Source: UBA6183 sp964603255 (GTDB taxonomy: Bacteria > Bacteroidota > Bacteroidia > UKL13-3). Taken from it: DNA of 64,000 nt. Positions 33,742-42,485 of the stretch are shown here, piece by piece. The position numbers and the translations under genes are program-made. The stretch is from assembly GCA_964603255.1 (NCBI GenBank), contig CAZRVA010000003.1, forward strand, positions 4,366 through 68,365, in the 5' to 3' direction. Each line of letters starts with the position of its first letter. Positions within the stretch are counted from its first letter, which is position 1. The notes beneath the pieces are model-generated. The model saw nothing but the letters and a program-made list of their open reading frames with translations, had not been told where the DNA came from and searched no databases.

Positions 33742-35178
33742 ATGTCGAAAAAAATTTTAATAAATGTGTTTTTACTGTTAGCAATAAACTTGCTCATAAA
33801 ACCATTTTGGATTTTAGGTATCGACAGAACAGTCCAAAACACTGTTGGCAACGAGGTGTACGGTGCTTACATGGTTATGTTTAACATCTCGTTGATGTTT
33901 ACCATGTTGTTAGATTTTGGTATCAATAACTTTACCAGTTCGTTTATAGCCAAGCACAAACATTTATTAAACAAACGTTTTGCATCATTATTGCCTTTAA
34001 AGTTGGTGTTTGCCGCTGCCTATTTAGTTGTTACATTAAGTTTTGGGTTGATGTTTGGTATATCTGGGAAACCTTTGTTGCTCTTGTTGCTATTGGCATT
34101 TAACCAAGTGCTGGCATTTTTTATATTGTTTTTCAGAGCCAATATTAGTGGACTACAATTGTTTAAAACCGATGCGTTTTTGTCGGTAACAGATAGGGGA
34201 ATGATGATTTTGTTTGCCATTGTGTTGATGTTGGTTTACAATAGTAACTTCAGCATACAGCATTTTATCTATGCGCAAACATTAGGTTACTTTACCTCAT
34301 TCATCATATCGTTTGCGGTGCTAAAAGGTTCGCTTCAAACCATAAAACTCAATTTTAAAAAAGCCATGATGTGGAGCATGATTCGTCAATCATGGCCATA
34401 CGCTTTATTAGCTTTATTGATGACTATCTACATGCGTTCTGATATTTTGGTGATGAAAAAGTTGTTACCCAATGGTGATGAACAAAACGGTGTATATGCA
34501 GTGGCCAATCGTTTACTGGAAGCAGCAAATATGTTAGCCGTTCTTATTGCAGGAATGTTATTGCCATTATTCTCAAACATGATTAAAGGCAAGCAAGATT
34601 TAAGTTCGCTTATAAAAATGAGCATGACTTTGTTAATTGTTCCTGCTGTTGGTGTAGCTGCTTTATCTTGGTTTTATAACCTTGATATCATGATGTTGTT
34701 AAGTAAAACGAGCCCGTTAGAATCTGCAGGTGTTTTTAAATATGTGATGCTAAGTTTTGTGGCCATGTGTACCATGTACATTTTTGGTACCTTGCTTACA
34801 GCCAATGGTAGTTTAAAATTGTTAAACACCTTAGCAGCGATTGCATTGGTAATTAATTTGGGTTTAAACATAGTTTTACAACCGCAATTGGGCGCAAAAG
34901 GTGCAGCCATTGCAGCGGTTTGTACGCACGGTTTTATTGCCTTAACCAATATGTATTTTGCCATTAAGTACCTCAGTGTTAAGTTAAATTTTGATTATTT
35001 ATCAAGGTTTATGTTTGTGCTTTTGGGTACTACAGCATCCGTTGTGGTGGCATACAGTATCAACCTAAATCTAATAGCAGCAACAGTTTTGGCCGTTTTA
35101 AGTGCTACAATAATGTTGTTTGTTACACGTTTGTTTCATGTTCAACAATTAAAACAGTTATTGCAAAGCCGCGTTTAA
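33742..35178 (+). CDS. Polysaccharide flippase (Wzx-like, MOP superfamily)
   Basis: This 478-aa membrane protein has 12-14 predicted helices. Early in the sequence is a GNEVYGAYMVMFNISLMF segment, followed by DFGINNF, typical of polysaccharide transporters in the PST/MOP branch. It would move undecaprenyl-linked repeat units across the inner membrane. The genes that follow on the same strand encode a chain-length regulator and an O-antigen-ligase-like protein, completing a Wzx/Wzy/Wzz-type export set. The substrate glycan is unknown. Confidence 0.88.
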   Translation: MSKKILINVFLLLAINLLIKPFWILGIDRTVQNTVGNEVYGAYMVMFNISLMFTMLLDFGINNFTSSFIAKHKHLLNKRFASLLPLKLVFAAAYLVVTLSFGLMFGISGKPLLLLLLLAFNQVLAFFILFFRANISGLQLFKTDAFLSVTDRGMMILFAIVLMLVYNSNFSIQHFIYAQTLGYFTSFIISFAVLKGSLQTIKLNFKKAMMWSMIRQSWPYALLALLMTIYMRSDILVMKKLLPNGDEQNGVYAVANRLLEAANMLAVLIAGMLLPLFSNMIKGKQDLSSLIKMSMTLLIVPAVGVAALSWFYNLDIMMLLSKTSPLESAGVFKYVMLSFVAMCTMYIFGTLLTANGSLKLLNTLAAIALVINLGLNIVLQPQLGAKGAAIAAVCTHGFIALTNMYFAIKYLSVKLNFDYLSRFMFVLLGTTASVVVAYSINLNLIAATVLAVLSATIMLFVTRLFHVQQLKQLLQSRV

Positions 35179-35185
35179 GTGGTAG

Positions 35186-35215
35186 TTTGCGCACACCTAT
35201 TTTTTTATATTTTTG
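35186..35215 (+). promoter_or_regulatory. Bacteroidota-type promoter before the Wzz-like gene
   Basis: TTTG (35186-35189), an 18-bp spacer and TATTTTTG (35208-35215) match the TTTG/TAnnTTTG consensus. The start ATG 35231 lies 15 bp after. This supports 35231 over the upstream TTG as translation start. Confidence 0.6.
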
Positions 35216-35230
35216 TCCAAATTAGTAAGC

Positions 35231-36238
35231 ATGCAAAATCAGCAACAAGAATATCAGTTTAATTTTATCGAGCTTGTTAAGTTTTTAATAAAATGGAAAA
35301 AACACCTTGCTATTATTTCCATATCAGCAGCAGTTGTAGCATTTATTATTACTCTATTTATAAAACCTGAGTACAAATCAAAAGCGGTTTTTTATCCGGG
35401 TACTGTCAACTCTATTTCTTATGCTTTATTTTACAGCCTTAAAGAAAGAGCACAAGATGCTTTGGCCTATGGCGATGAAGAGAACGTTGAGCAGTATTTA
35501 CAATTGGCAAAATCAAGTCAGTTGCGCGAAAAAATTGCAGCAGATTTTAACTTGATTGAACATTACGGTATTGATGAAAACGACCCAAAGAAATTTGCCA
35601 AACTCAACAAAAAGTTTGAGAAATATGTAAATGTAAACCGTACATCATACAACTCTGTAGAGGTGGTTGTTTTGGATACCGATCCTGAACTTTCTGCCGC
35701 AATTGCCAATGCAGTAATGTACAACACCGATTCGTTGAAAAAACAAAGTCAGCGTATTGTTGCCCAACAAGCATTCAACATCATTAAACAAGAGTACGAA
35801 GCTAAAGTGGCTATTATCGATTCGTTAAGTAACATGACTCGCACTTTAGGTAATAACGGTATTTACAATGTAGAAGAACAATCGCGTGGATTGGCTGAGT
35901 TGATTGGTAAAGGCACAAACAATTCATTCACCGAAAAGGAGCGTAAAAATTTAGGTCAGCATGTGGGTGATTTTGTTTCATTAGACGAACAAATTCGTTT
36001 TGAAGCAGAGCAGTTAACCGATTTAAGAAAGAAATACAATCAAGCCAAACTTGATTTAGATAGCAAGTTAAGCAACATTTTTGTGGTGGATGTAGCCAAA
36101 CCCAACTACGATAAAGCTTATCCGTTACGCTCGGTTATTGCATTGCTTTCTGCCATTGCAGCGTTTTTGTTAAGTAGCATTACCATTATTGCAATGGAGC
36201 GTTATCAAAACATTAAACAAACGCTTTCACAACAATAG
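35231..36238 (+). CDS. Wzz/chain-length-determinant-like polysaccharide co-polymerase
   Basis: This 335-aa protein has a transmembrane helix near residues 28-46 (HLAIISISAAVVAFIITLF), a long periplasmic coiled-coil-rich domain and a second helix near 305-325. This is the two-helix topology of PCP proteins that set glycan chain length. The start is ATG 35231, placed just after a promoter; TTG 35213 would overlap that promoter. The 3' end abuts the O-antigen-ligase-like gene. No tyrosine kinase domain is attached. Confidence 0.85.
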   Translation: MQNQQQEYQFNFIELVKFLIKWKKHLAIISISAAVVAFIITLFIKPEYKSKAVFYPGTVNSISYALFYSLKERAQDALAYGDEENVEQYLQLAKSSQLREKIAADFNLIEHYGIDENDPKKFAKLNKKFEKYVNVNRTSYNSVEVVVLDTDPELSAAIANAVMYNTDSLKKQSQRIVAQQAFNIIKQEYEAKVAIIDSLSNMTRTLGNNGIYNVEEQSRGLAELIGKGTNNSFTEKERKNLGQHVGDFVSLDEQIRFEAEQLTDLRKKYNQAKLDLDSKLSNIFVVDVAKPNYDKAYPLRSVIALLSAIAAFLLSSITIIAMERYQNIKQTLSQQ

Positions 36239-36239
36239 T

Positions 36240-37694
36240 TTGAGCGAGGTATTTAAAATACGTTGGTTTTACGCAATAGGCGTGATGTTTATTTTACTCA
36301 CGGCTTATGGGGTGTATAACGATGATTACACTTTCCACGTATTGCCATTAATTCTTGTTTTCGCCTATTTAGTTTTATTCAAACTCGACACGGTCTTATT
36401 GTTGTTGAGTTTTATTGTTCCACTTGCCATAGAGTTTGACGATATTGGAATGGGACTAGGTATTAGCCTACCCGATGAACCCATTGTAATGGTGGTAATG
36501 TTCCTGTCTGTACTAAGATTTATTATTGATGGTTCTTATGATGTAAAAGTTTTTAGGCATCCTGTTTCTTTATGGATATTGGTAAACATTGGTTGGTACA
36601 TCGTAACCATTTTTACCAGCGAACTTCCTTTTGTTAGTTTTAAATTTGTGTTATCACGCTTCTGGTTTATTGTGGTGTATTATTTCCTTGGTGTGATGTT
36701 ATTCCGCAAACTTTCAAACGTGTTTAAGTATTTGTGGCTTTATATTGCTTCACTTACGTTTGTGGTATTGTACACCTTGTACATGCACAGTTTGTCGGGC
36801 TTTACACAAGAGTCGTCCTATTACATCAGTATGCCATTTTATAGGGCACATGGTATTTACTCGGCAGCGGTATCGTTTTTTATTCCGTTGTTTTTTGCAT
36901 ACCTATTCTATAGCCGAAAACTGAAATTAAATTTTGTAACAGTGGCATTGGTTGTTGGGCTATTGGCTTTGTTTTTTACTGGTGTTTTTTATTCGTACAC
37001 CAGAGCCGCATGGTTAAGTATTGTGGTTTCTTTAGGTATGATTTTGCCGCTTTCGTTAAAGTTAAAACTACGAACACAATTAATTATTTTGATAAGTGGC
37101 GTGGCGTTGTTTTTGGCTTTTCAAGATCAGATTTTATATGTGTTATCTAAAAATAAACAAGACTCCGGAGAAGGCTTTGGTAAACACTTGCAATCTGCTT
37201 CAAACATACGCACTGATGCATCAAACATAGAACGTATCAACCGTTGGATGTCGGCCATAAACATGTGGGAGGAAAGGCCTGTTATGGGATTTGGCCCGGG
37301 CACTTATGTGTTTTGTTATGCACCATATCAAGAAACAAGATACCGCACGTTAATCAGCACCAACTTTGGTAATCAAGGCAACTCACACAGCGAGTTGTTA
37401 AATCCTTTATCCGAAACAGGTTTATTGGGTATGGGAAGTTTAGTGATGATTATTTTGGCAGGATTAAACACCGCATTTAATGTTTTTTACAGAACCCATT
37501 CAGCCCGCGTAAAGGTTGTATTAATAGGGGTAACATTAGGTTTGATTGGTTATTTTACGCACGGATTTTTAAATCACTACAGCGAAACAACCAAAATTGC
37601 ACCATTGGTTTGGGGCAGTTTTGCCATTATTGTGGCCATTGATTTGTACCATAAAAACGAAGAAGAATCAACATCAAAAAATGATGTAGTTTAG
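36240..37694 (+). CDS. O-antigen ligase / Wzy-like polymerase family membrane protein
   Basis: This protein of about 484 aa has about eleven membrane helices and a large periplasmic loop. The loop carries the Wzy_C-type region with RINRWMSAINMWEERPVMGFGPGTY and NSHSELLNPLSETGLLG. TTG 36240, right after the Wzz-like stop, is the likely start; an earlier TTG at 36189 would overlap that gene by 50 bp. It would polymerise repeat units or ligate glycan to lipid A core. Context with Wzx- and Wzz-like genes favours a polymerase role. Confidence 0.85.
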   Translation: MSEVFKIRWFYAIGVMFILLTAYGVYNDDYTFHVLPLILVFAYLVLFKLDTVLLLLSFIVPLAIEFDDIGMGLGISLPDEPIVMVVMFLSVLRFIIDGSYDVKVFRHPVSLWILVNIGWYIVTIFTSELPFVSFKFVLSRFWFIVVYYFLGVMLFRKLSNVFKYLWLYIASLTFVVLYTLYMHSLSGFTQESSYYISMPFYRAHGIYSAAVSFFIPLFFAYLFYSRKLKLNFVTVALVVGLLALFFTGVFYSYTRAAWLSIVVSLGMILPLSLKLKLRTQLIILISGVALFLAFQDQILYVLSKNKQDSGEGFGKHLQSASNIRTDASNIERINRWMSAINMWEERPVMGFGPGTYVFCYAPYQETRYRTLISTNFGNQGNSHSELLNPLSETGLLGMGSLVMIILAGLNTAFNVFYRTHSARVKVVLIGVTLGLIGYFTHGFLNHYSETTKIAPLVWGSFAIIVAIDLYHKNEEESTSKNDVV

Positions 37695-37701
37695 TAAGCT
37701 A

Positions 37702-38928
37702 TTAAGCATGTGCAGCTATCAATAAATCTAAATCTTTAGGATAAATATTTAAGCGTTGGCCAATGTGTTTATTGGTTAAATTTCCTTTGTAAATATACAC
37801 ACCACTTCTGGCCGATTGATTGCTCCACAAGTAATCAGTAATAGAACCACACTCGGCTAAATCTAACAACAACGGAGTTAAAATATTACTCAAAGCATAA
37901 CTAGCAGTGCGGCTAACTCTTGAGTTGATGTTTGGCACACAATAATGAATTACATCATGCTTTATAAATGTTGGTTTATCGTGGCTGGTAACTTCACTGG
38001 TCTCAAAACAACCTCCTTGGTCAATGCATATATCAACAATAACCGACATAGGTTTCATTTTGCTCACCATTTCCTCGGTTACTACATTTAAACTTCTGCC
38101 TTCTGCACTCCATAAACAACCTATGGCAACATCGGCAGATTGTAATGCTTTTTGTAATATTTTGGGGTGAAGTAAAGAAGTAAAAATCTTAACACCTAAG
38201 TTGTTTTGTAGCCTGCGTAATTTCTCTAACGAGTTGTCAAAAACTTTAACGGTTGCTCCTTTTCCCAAAGCTGTTCTTGCGGCATATTCACCAACAGTAC
38301 CAGCGCCAATAATTACAATTTCAGTAGGAGGGATTCCGGTAACACCACCAAGCATTTCGCCTTTACCACCGCGTGTGCTACACAATAATTCTGAAGCAAC
38401 TGCAATTGACGAAAGTCCGGAAATTTCACTCATGCTTCTCACTATCGGATGAATATCATCATCAGATTTCAAGAACTCAAAAGCAATGGCCGTCATTTTT
38501 TTCGCCATCAAACTTCTAATGTAAGCATCACTTCTGCTGCTTAATTGTATAGCCGATATCAGCAATTGTTGTGTCTGCAGCATGCTTATTTCATGCTCAG
38601 TTGGGGGTTCAACTTTTACAATTACATCAGCCTTGTAAACTTCTTCAGGATTGTAACAAATTTGTGCGCCCGCTTCGCTGTAATCTCTGTCGCTAAAATG
38701 CGCGTGTTTACCTGCACCGGCTTCAATTCTTACTTCATTGCCGTTAGTAACCAATAAATTTACAGACGAGGGTGTAAGTGAGATGCGGTGCTCTTGCAAA
38801 GTGGTCTCTTTCGGAACCCCAATAAATAAGCCTTTTGGCGATTTTTTTACCTCTAATAAAGCTTCCTTTGGCTGAATACTTGCCGCCTTTGCCAATTCAC
38901 TAAATCCGGCTTTGCTTAACTCGTCCAT
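37702..38928 (-). CDS. ald: Alanine dehydrogenase
   Basis: The start is ATG 38928 (MDELSKAGFSELAK); the ORF continues upstream without homology. This 408-aa NAD-dependent enzyme interconverts L-alanine and pyruvate plus ammonia. GVPKETTLQEHRISLTP is the N-terminal substrate-domain signature, and the Rossmann motif is IGAGTVGEYAARTA. The region VDICIDQGGCFETS and the NINSRVSRTASYALSN stretch are also typical. It is convergent with the polysaccharide genes (7-bp gap). Confidence 0.9.
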   Translation of the reverse strand: MDELSKAGFSELAKAASIQPKEALLEVKKSPKGLFIGVPKETTLQEHRISLTPSSVNLLVTNGNEVRIEAGAGKHAHFSDRDYSEAGAQICYNPEEVYKADVIVKVEPPTEHEISMLQTQQLLISAIQLSSRSDAYIRSLMAKKMTAIAFEFLKSDDDIHPIVRSMSEISGLSSIAVASELLCSTRGGKGEMLGGVTGIPPTEIVIIGAGTVGEYAARTALGKGATVKVFDNSLEKLRRLQNNLGVKIFTSLLHPKILQKALQSADVAIGCLWSAEGRSLNVVTEEMVSKMKPMSVIVDICIDQGGCFETSEVTSHDKPTFIKHDVIHYCVPNINSRVSRTASYALSNILTPLLLDLAECGSITDYLWSNQSARSGVYIYKGNLTNKHIGQRLNIYPKDLDLLIAAHA

Positions 38929-39080
38929 ACGTTGGTTTGTGTTTCTCCAAAAATAAGGAACAATCGGGCAAAAAAGCGCATATCCTAACAAAAATCTATT
39001 TAAATGTTCATTTTTAAGAGTATTTAGCTTCTTGTATTTGTTTGATATTCATTGGTTAATGTGATAATATAGGATTAAGG

Positions 39081-39112
39081 TTGCTAAAAAATAATCGGTT
39101 TAACTATATTTG
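39081..39112 (+). promoter_or_regulatory. Promoter of the DUF177-rpmF-plsX-fabH cluster
   Basis: TTG (39081-39083), a 21-bp spacer and TATATTTG (39105-39112) fit the Bacteroidota promoter, 16 bp before ATG 39129. The spacer is slightly long. Confidence 0.55.
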
Positions 39113-39128
39113 CAGGCTTCTATTAAAT

Positions 39129-39659
39129 ATGGGAACGAAGTTAAAAGAGTATTTAATCGAGTTTAACAAACTAAGCATGGGCTCAAATCATTTTGAGTTT
39201 GTGTTGAATGATGCTTTTTTTGCGCGTATAGAAAGCAGTGTGATAAGCACCGCAAATGCCACAGTTAACCTAGAGTTGGTAAAAAGCGAAACCATGTATG
39301 ATTTACATTTTACGCTTAAAGGAACTTTTGGAGATATTTGTGATAATTGCTTAGATGAAATTACATTGCCAATCGAAAACGAATTTCACTTATTGATGAA
39401 AATAAGCGAGAACGAAGATTACAGTGATGATGAAATTATTTACGTAACAAAAAACTTGTTAGAGTATGATTTATCGCAATACATGTACGAATCGTTTGTG
39501 CTAAGTTTACCTCCACGCAAAGTTTGCGAAATGGCCGGAAAAAACTGTAACCCTGAATTGGCGAGTAAAATCAATAATTTTGGCGAAGGTGATGAAGAAA
39601 ACGGCAAAGAAACAAACCCGATGTGGGACAAATTAAAAGGAATTTTTAACAACAATTAA
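39129..39659 (+). CDS. DUF177 / YceD family protein
   Basis: The start is ATG 39129 (MGTKLKEYLIEF, 176 aa); codons further upstream lie inside the promoter. The core signature GDICDNCLDEITLPIEN is present, with a CDNC pair typical of the family, and the C-terminal domain is acidic. YceD proteins influence 23S rRNA accumulation in plants and E. coli. They are almost always encoded directly before rpmF, as here (11 bp). It heads the lipid-initiation operon. Confidence 0.88.
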   Translation: MGTKLKEYLIEFNKLSMGSNHFEFVLNDAFFARIESSVISTANATVNLELVKSETMYDLHFTLKGTFGDICDNCLDEITLPIENEFHLLMKISENEDYSDDEIIYVTKNLLEYDLSQYMYESFVLSLPPRKVCEMAGKNCNPELASKINNFGEGDEENGKETNPMWDKLKGIFNNN

Positions 39660-39670
39660 TATATACAATT

Positions 39671-39856
39671 ATGCCAAATCCAAAGCGAAAAATTTCGAAC
39701 ACTCGCAGAGACAAAAGAAGAACTCACTACAAAGGTGTTAACCCAACGCTTTCTGTTGATGCTACTTCTGGCGAAACACACTTACGTCACCGCGTAACTG
39801 CTGATGGCTTTTACAAAGGTAAGTTAGTGTTCCCTGACATGAGAAAAGACGTTTAA
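39671..39856 (+). CDS. rpmF: 50S ribosomal protein L32
   Basis: This 61-aa protein has the conserved N terminus MPNPKRKISNTRRDKRRTHY and HLRHRVTADGFYKGK. It has no Cys at all, so it lacks the CxxC zinc ribbon seen in many L32 proteins and is a zinc-independent form. It lies between DUF177 and plsX, the common arrangement linking ribosome and phospholipid synthesis. Confidence 0.96.
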   Translation: MPNPKRKISNTRRDKRRTHYKGVNPTLSVDATSGETHLRHRVTADGFYKGKLVFPDMRKDV

Positions 39857-39882
39857 TATTAACCCAAACCCTTTACAACTTA

Positions 39883-40842
39883 ATGAGAATAGGCTTTGAT
39901 ATTATGGGAGGCGATTACGCCCCCCTTGAGGCAATTAAAGGAGCTATCCTAGCCCAAAAGGAATTACCTTCTGATGTAAGAATTGTGTTATTTGGCGATG
40001 AAGCCCAAGCAAAGCAATTACTGGCAGAAAATGGTGGAAACGTAGCAGACTATGATTTCGTTCATACCACAGAAGTAATTGAAATGGGAGAGCATCCCAC
40101 AAAAGCAATATCGCAAAAGCGTAACTCAAGTATAGCTGTTGGTTTTGGTCATTTGGCTGCCAAACAAATCGATTCATTTGTTAGTGCAGGTAACACCGGT
40201 GCCATGTTAGTTGGTGCTATGTTCTCTGTTAAGCCAATTGAAGGTGTAATACGCCCTTGTATTACAGCTACAGTGCCAAAACCAAACGGTAAAACAGGTC
40301 TTCTTTTAGATGTTGGAGTAAATGCCGATTGTAAGCCTGATGTGCTTTATCAATTTGCAGTGCTTGGTTCATTAATGATGAAACACGTGCTAAAAGTTGA
40401 TGATCCGCGCATTGGTTTAATGAGCATTGGTGAAGAGAAAGAAAAAGGTAACTTAGTTACCATTGCTGCTCACCAATTGCTTGAAAGTGGCGGTCCTTTT
40501 AACTTCATCGGAAACGTTGAAGGAAGGGATTTACTTACTGATAAAAGTGATGTAATAGTTTGTGAAGGGTTTGTAGGTAATATTATACTTAAAGCCTACG
40601 AAGCTTTTTATTACGTAGTTAAAAAACGCGGAAGTACTGATGAGTATCTTGATCGCTTTAACTACGAAAACTACGGAGGTACGCCTATTTTAGGAGTAAA
40701 TGCTCCTGTTATAATTGGTCATGGTATATCAAACGCCAAAGCATTTAAAAACATGATTTTTACTGCCAAGGATGTTACCGATTCTGGACTGATTAGTATT
40801 ATTAGAGAAGAATTTAAAAACCTGGTGCTTCCGGTAAATTAG
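39883..40842 (+). CDS. plsX: Phosphate acyltransferase PlsX
   Basis: This 319-aa peripheral-membrane enzyme converts acyl-ACP to acyl-phosphate for PlsY, starting phospholipid synthesis. Family hallmarks are the N-terminal FDIMGGDYAPLEAIKGA, VSAGNTGAMLVGA and ILKAYEAFYYVV regions. fabH begins 1 bp after its stop, so the two are co-translated. Confidence 0.97.
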   Translation: MRIGFDIMGGDYAPLEAIKGAILAQKELPSDVRIVLFGDEAQAKQLLAENGGNVADYDFVHTTEVIEMGEHPTKAISQKRNSSIAVGFGHLAAKQIDSFVSAGNTGAMLVGAMFSVKPIEGVIRPCITATVPKPNGKTGLLLDVGVNADCKPDVLYQFAVLGSLMMKHVLKVDDPRIGLMSIGEEKEKGNLVTIAAHQLLESGGPFNFIGNVEGRDLLTDKSDVIVCEGFVGNIILKAYEAFYYVVKKRGSTDEYLDRFNYENYGGTPILGVNAPVIIGHGISNAKAFKNMIFTAKDVTDSGLISIIREEFKNLVLPVN

Positions 40843-40843
40843 C

Positions 40844-41848
40844 ATGAGTAAAATAACAGCCGCTATTACCTGTGTTCATGGATATGTTCCCGAATACAGA
40901 TTAACCAATGCAGAGTTAGAAAAATTGGTTGATACTTCTGATGAGTGGATTACCACACGAACTGGTATCAAAGAAAGAAGATTATTAAATACTCCCGGTT
41001 TAGCTACATCTGATATGGGGGTAGAGGCCGTTAACGGATTGCTAAAAAAACGCGGAATAACAGCCAATGACATTGAACTGATTATTTTTGCTACTGTTAC
41101 ACCTGATATGGTGTTTCCTTCAACCGCATGTATTTTGGCCGATAAAATTGGCGCCAAAAATGCATGGGGTTTTGATTTGGCAGCTGCTTGTTCTGGTTTT
41201 CTTTTTGCCTTACAAACAGCAGCTTCTTTTATCGAATCAGGAAAACATAAAAACGTATTGGTAGTTGGTGGCGATAAAATGTCGTCAATCATTGATTACA
41301 CCGACAGAAACACTTGTATTATTTTTGGTGATGGTTTGGGTTGTGTTTTACTTGAGCCAAACACCGAAGGAAATGGTGTTGTTGATAGTGTACTAAAAAT
41401 TGATGGACAAGGTCGTCATTACCTTCACCAAAAAGCAGGTGGATCTTTAAAACCACCAACACACGAAACAGTAGATGCCCGCGAGCATTTTGTATACCAA
41501 GATGGAAAAGCGGTGTTTAAATTTGCTGTTACCGGTATGGCTGATGTTTCGGCCCAAATTATGGAAAGAAACAACTTAACAGCTGAAGATGTAACATACC
41601 TTGTTCCACATCAAGCAAACCTAAGAATAATTGATGCCACTGCAGAGCGCATGGGATTGGATAAAGATAAGGTGATGATTAACATCGATCACTTCGGAAA
41701 TACCACAAATGGAACATTGCCATTGTTATTATGGGAATGGGAAAATAAACTTAAAAAGGGTGATAACCTTGTATTGTCGGCATTTGGCGGAGGATTTACA
41801 TGGGGTTCAATTTACCTGAAGTGGGCATACGATACCAATAATCAATAG
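40844..41848 (+). CDS. fabH: 3-oxoacyl-ACP synthase III
   Basis: This 334-aa thiolase-fold enzyme performs the first condensation of fatty-acid synthesis (acyl-CoA primer plus malonyl-ACP). The catalytic triad is visible: C116 in AAACSGF, H256 in PHQANLRI and N286 in HFGNTTNGT. It sits directly behind plsX, and accB follows after a 66-bp spacer. Confidence 0.97.
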   Translation: MSKITAAITCVHGYVPEYRLTNAELEKLVDTSDEWITTRTGIKERRLLNTPGLATSDMGVEAVNGLLKKRGITANDIELIIFATVTPDMVFPSTACILADKIGAKNAWGFDLAAACSGFLFALQTAASFIESGKHKNVLVVGGDKMSSIIDYTDRNTCIIFGDGLGCVLLEPNTEGNGVVDSVLKIDGQGRHYLHQKAGGSLKPPTHETVDAREHFVYQDGKAVFKFAVTGMADVSAQIMERNNLTAEDVTYLVPHQANLRIIDATAERMGLDKDKVMINIDHFGNTTNGTLPLLLWEWENKLKKGDNLVLSAFGGGFTWGSIYLKWAYDTNNQ

Positions 41849-41914
41849 TTTTGCACACTGATTAGTACAATTACAAAAAACAATTACTTTTGATAATATT
41901 CAAATAACTCCAAC

Positions 41915-42391
41915 ATGGAATTAAAAGAAATAAAAGAACTGATAAAATTAGTTTCAGAAGCAGGTGTTTCTGAGGTAGAGGTTGAACGTGGTGATTTTAA
42001 AATTGCCATTAAAAAGGTTGAAGAAAAGGTAATTGTGCAAAGCACAGCACCGGTAATGCAACCTCAGGTTGTTATGGCTGCTCCTGCGGCACCTTCAGCT
42101 CCGGCCGCACCAGCAGCACCAGCTGCGCCTGTTAACGATCATGCAAGCAATTTAATTACCATTAAATCGCCTATGATTGGTACTTTCTACAAATCTTCAT
42201 CTCCTGATAAACCTGCATTTGTAGGTGTAGGAGACGAAATTAAACCAGGTAAGGTTTTATGTATAGTAGAGGCAATGAAATTATTCAACGAAATCGAATC
42301 TGAAGTTTCAGGTCGAATCGTTAAAGTTTTGGTAGAAAATGCTTCTCCTGTAGAATACGATCAACCGTTATTCTTGGTTGAACCAATGTAA
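41915..42391 (+). CDS. accB: Biotin carboxyl carrier protein of acetyl-CoA carboxylase
   Basis: This 158-aa protein has an N-terminal assembly domain, a flexible Ala/Pro linker (about 55-73) and the biotinyl domain (about 80-158). The biotinylated lysine is K122 in EAMKLF. It carries the carboxybiotin between AccC and AccAD to make malonyl-CoA. The spacer to accC holds a strong hairpin and T-run at 42415-42457. A weak -7-like TACTTTTG lies at 41885-41892. Confidence 0.96.
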   Translation: MELKEIKELIKLVSEAGVSEVEVERGDFKIAIKKVEEKVIVQSTAPVMQPQVVMAAPAAPSAPAAPAAPAAPVNDHASNLITIKSPMIGTFYKSSSPDKPAFVGVGDEIKPGKVLCIVEAMKLFNEIESEVSGRIVKVLVENASPVEYDQPLFLVEPM

Positions 42392-42414
42392 TTTTTACAG
42401 CGAATAAAAATTAT

Positions 42415-42457
42415 AAAGTCGATGAGTTCTTTTTTGTAGCTTATCGACTTTGTTTTT
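42415..42457 (+). terminator. Terminator/attenuator between accB and accC
   Basis: A 12-bp stem with one G-U (42415-42426 with 42440-42451) is followed by GTTTTT. It lies 24 bp after accB and 29 bp before the accC start, so read-through could be regulated. Confidence 0.75.
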
Positions 42458-42485
42458 ACTAATCAAATCAACACTAAAACAAGGC

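Noticed and set aside
40876..41292. 138-aa open frame antisense to fabH
   Set aside because: It is a shadow of fabH with no domain; fabH covers it fully.
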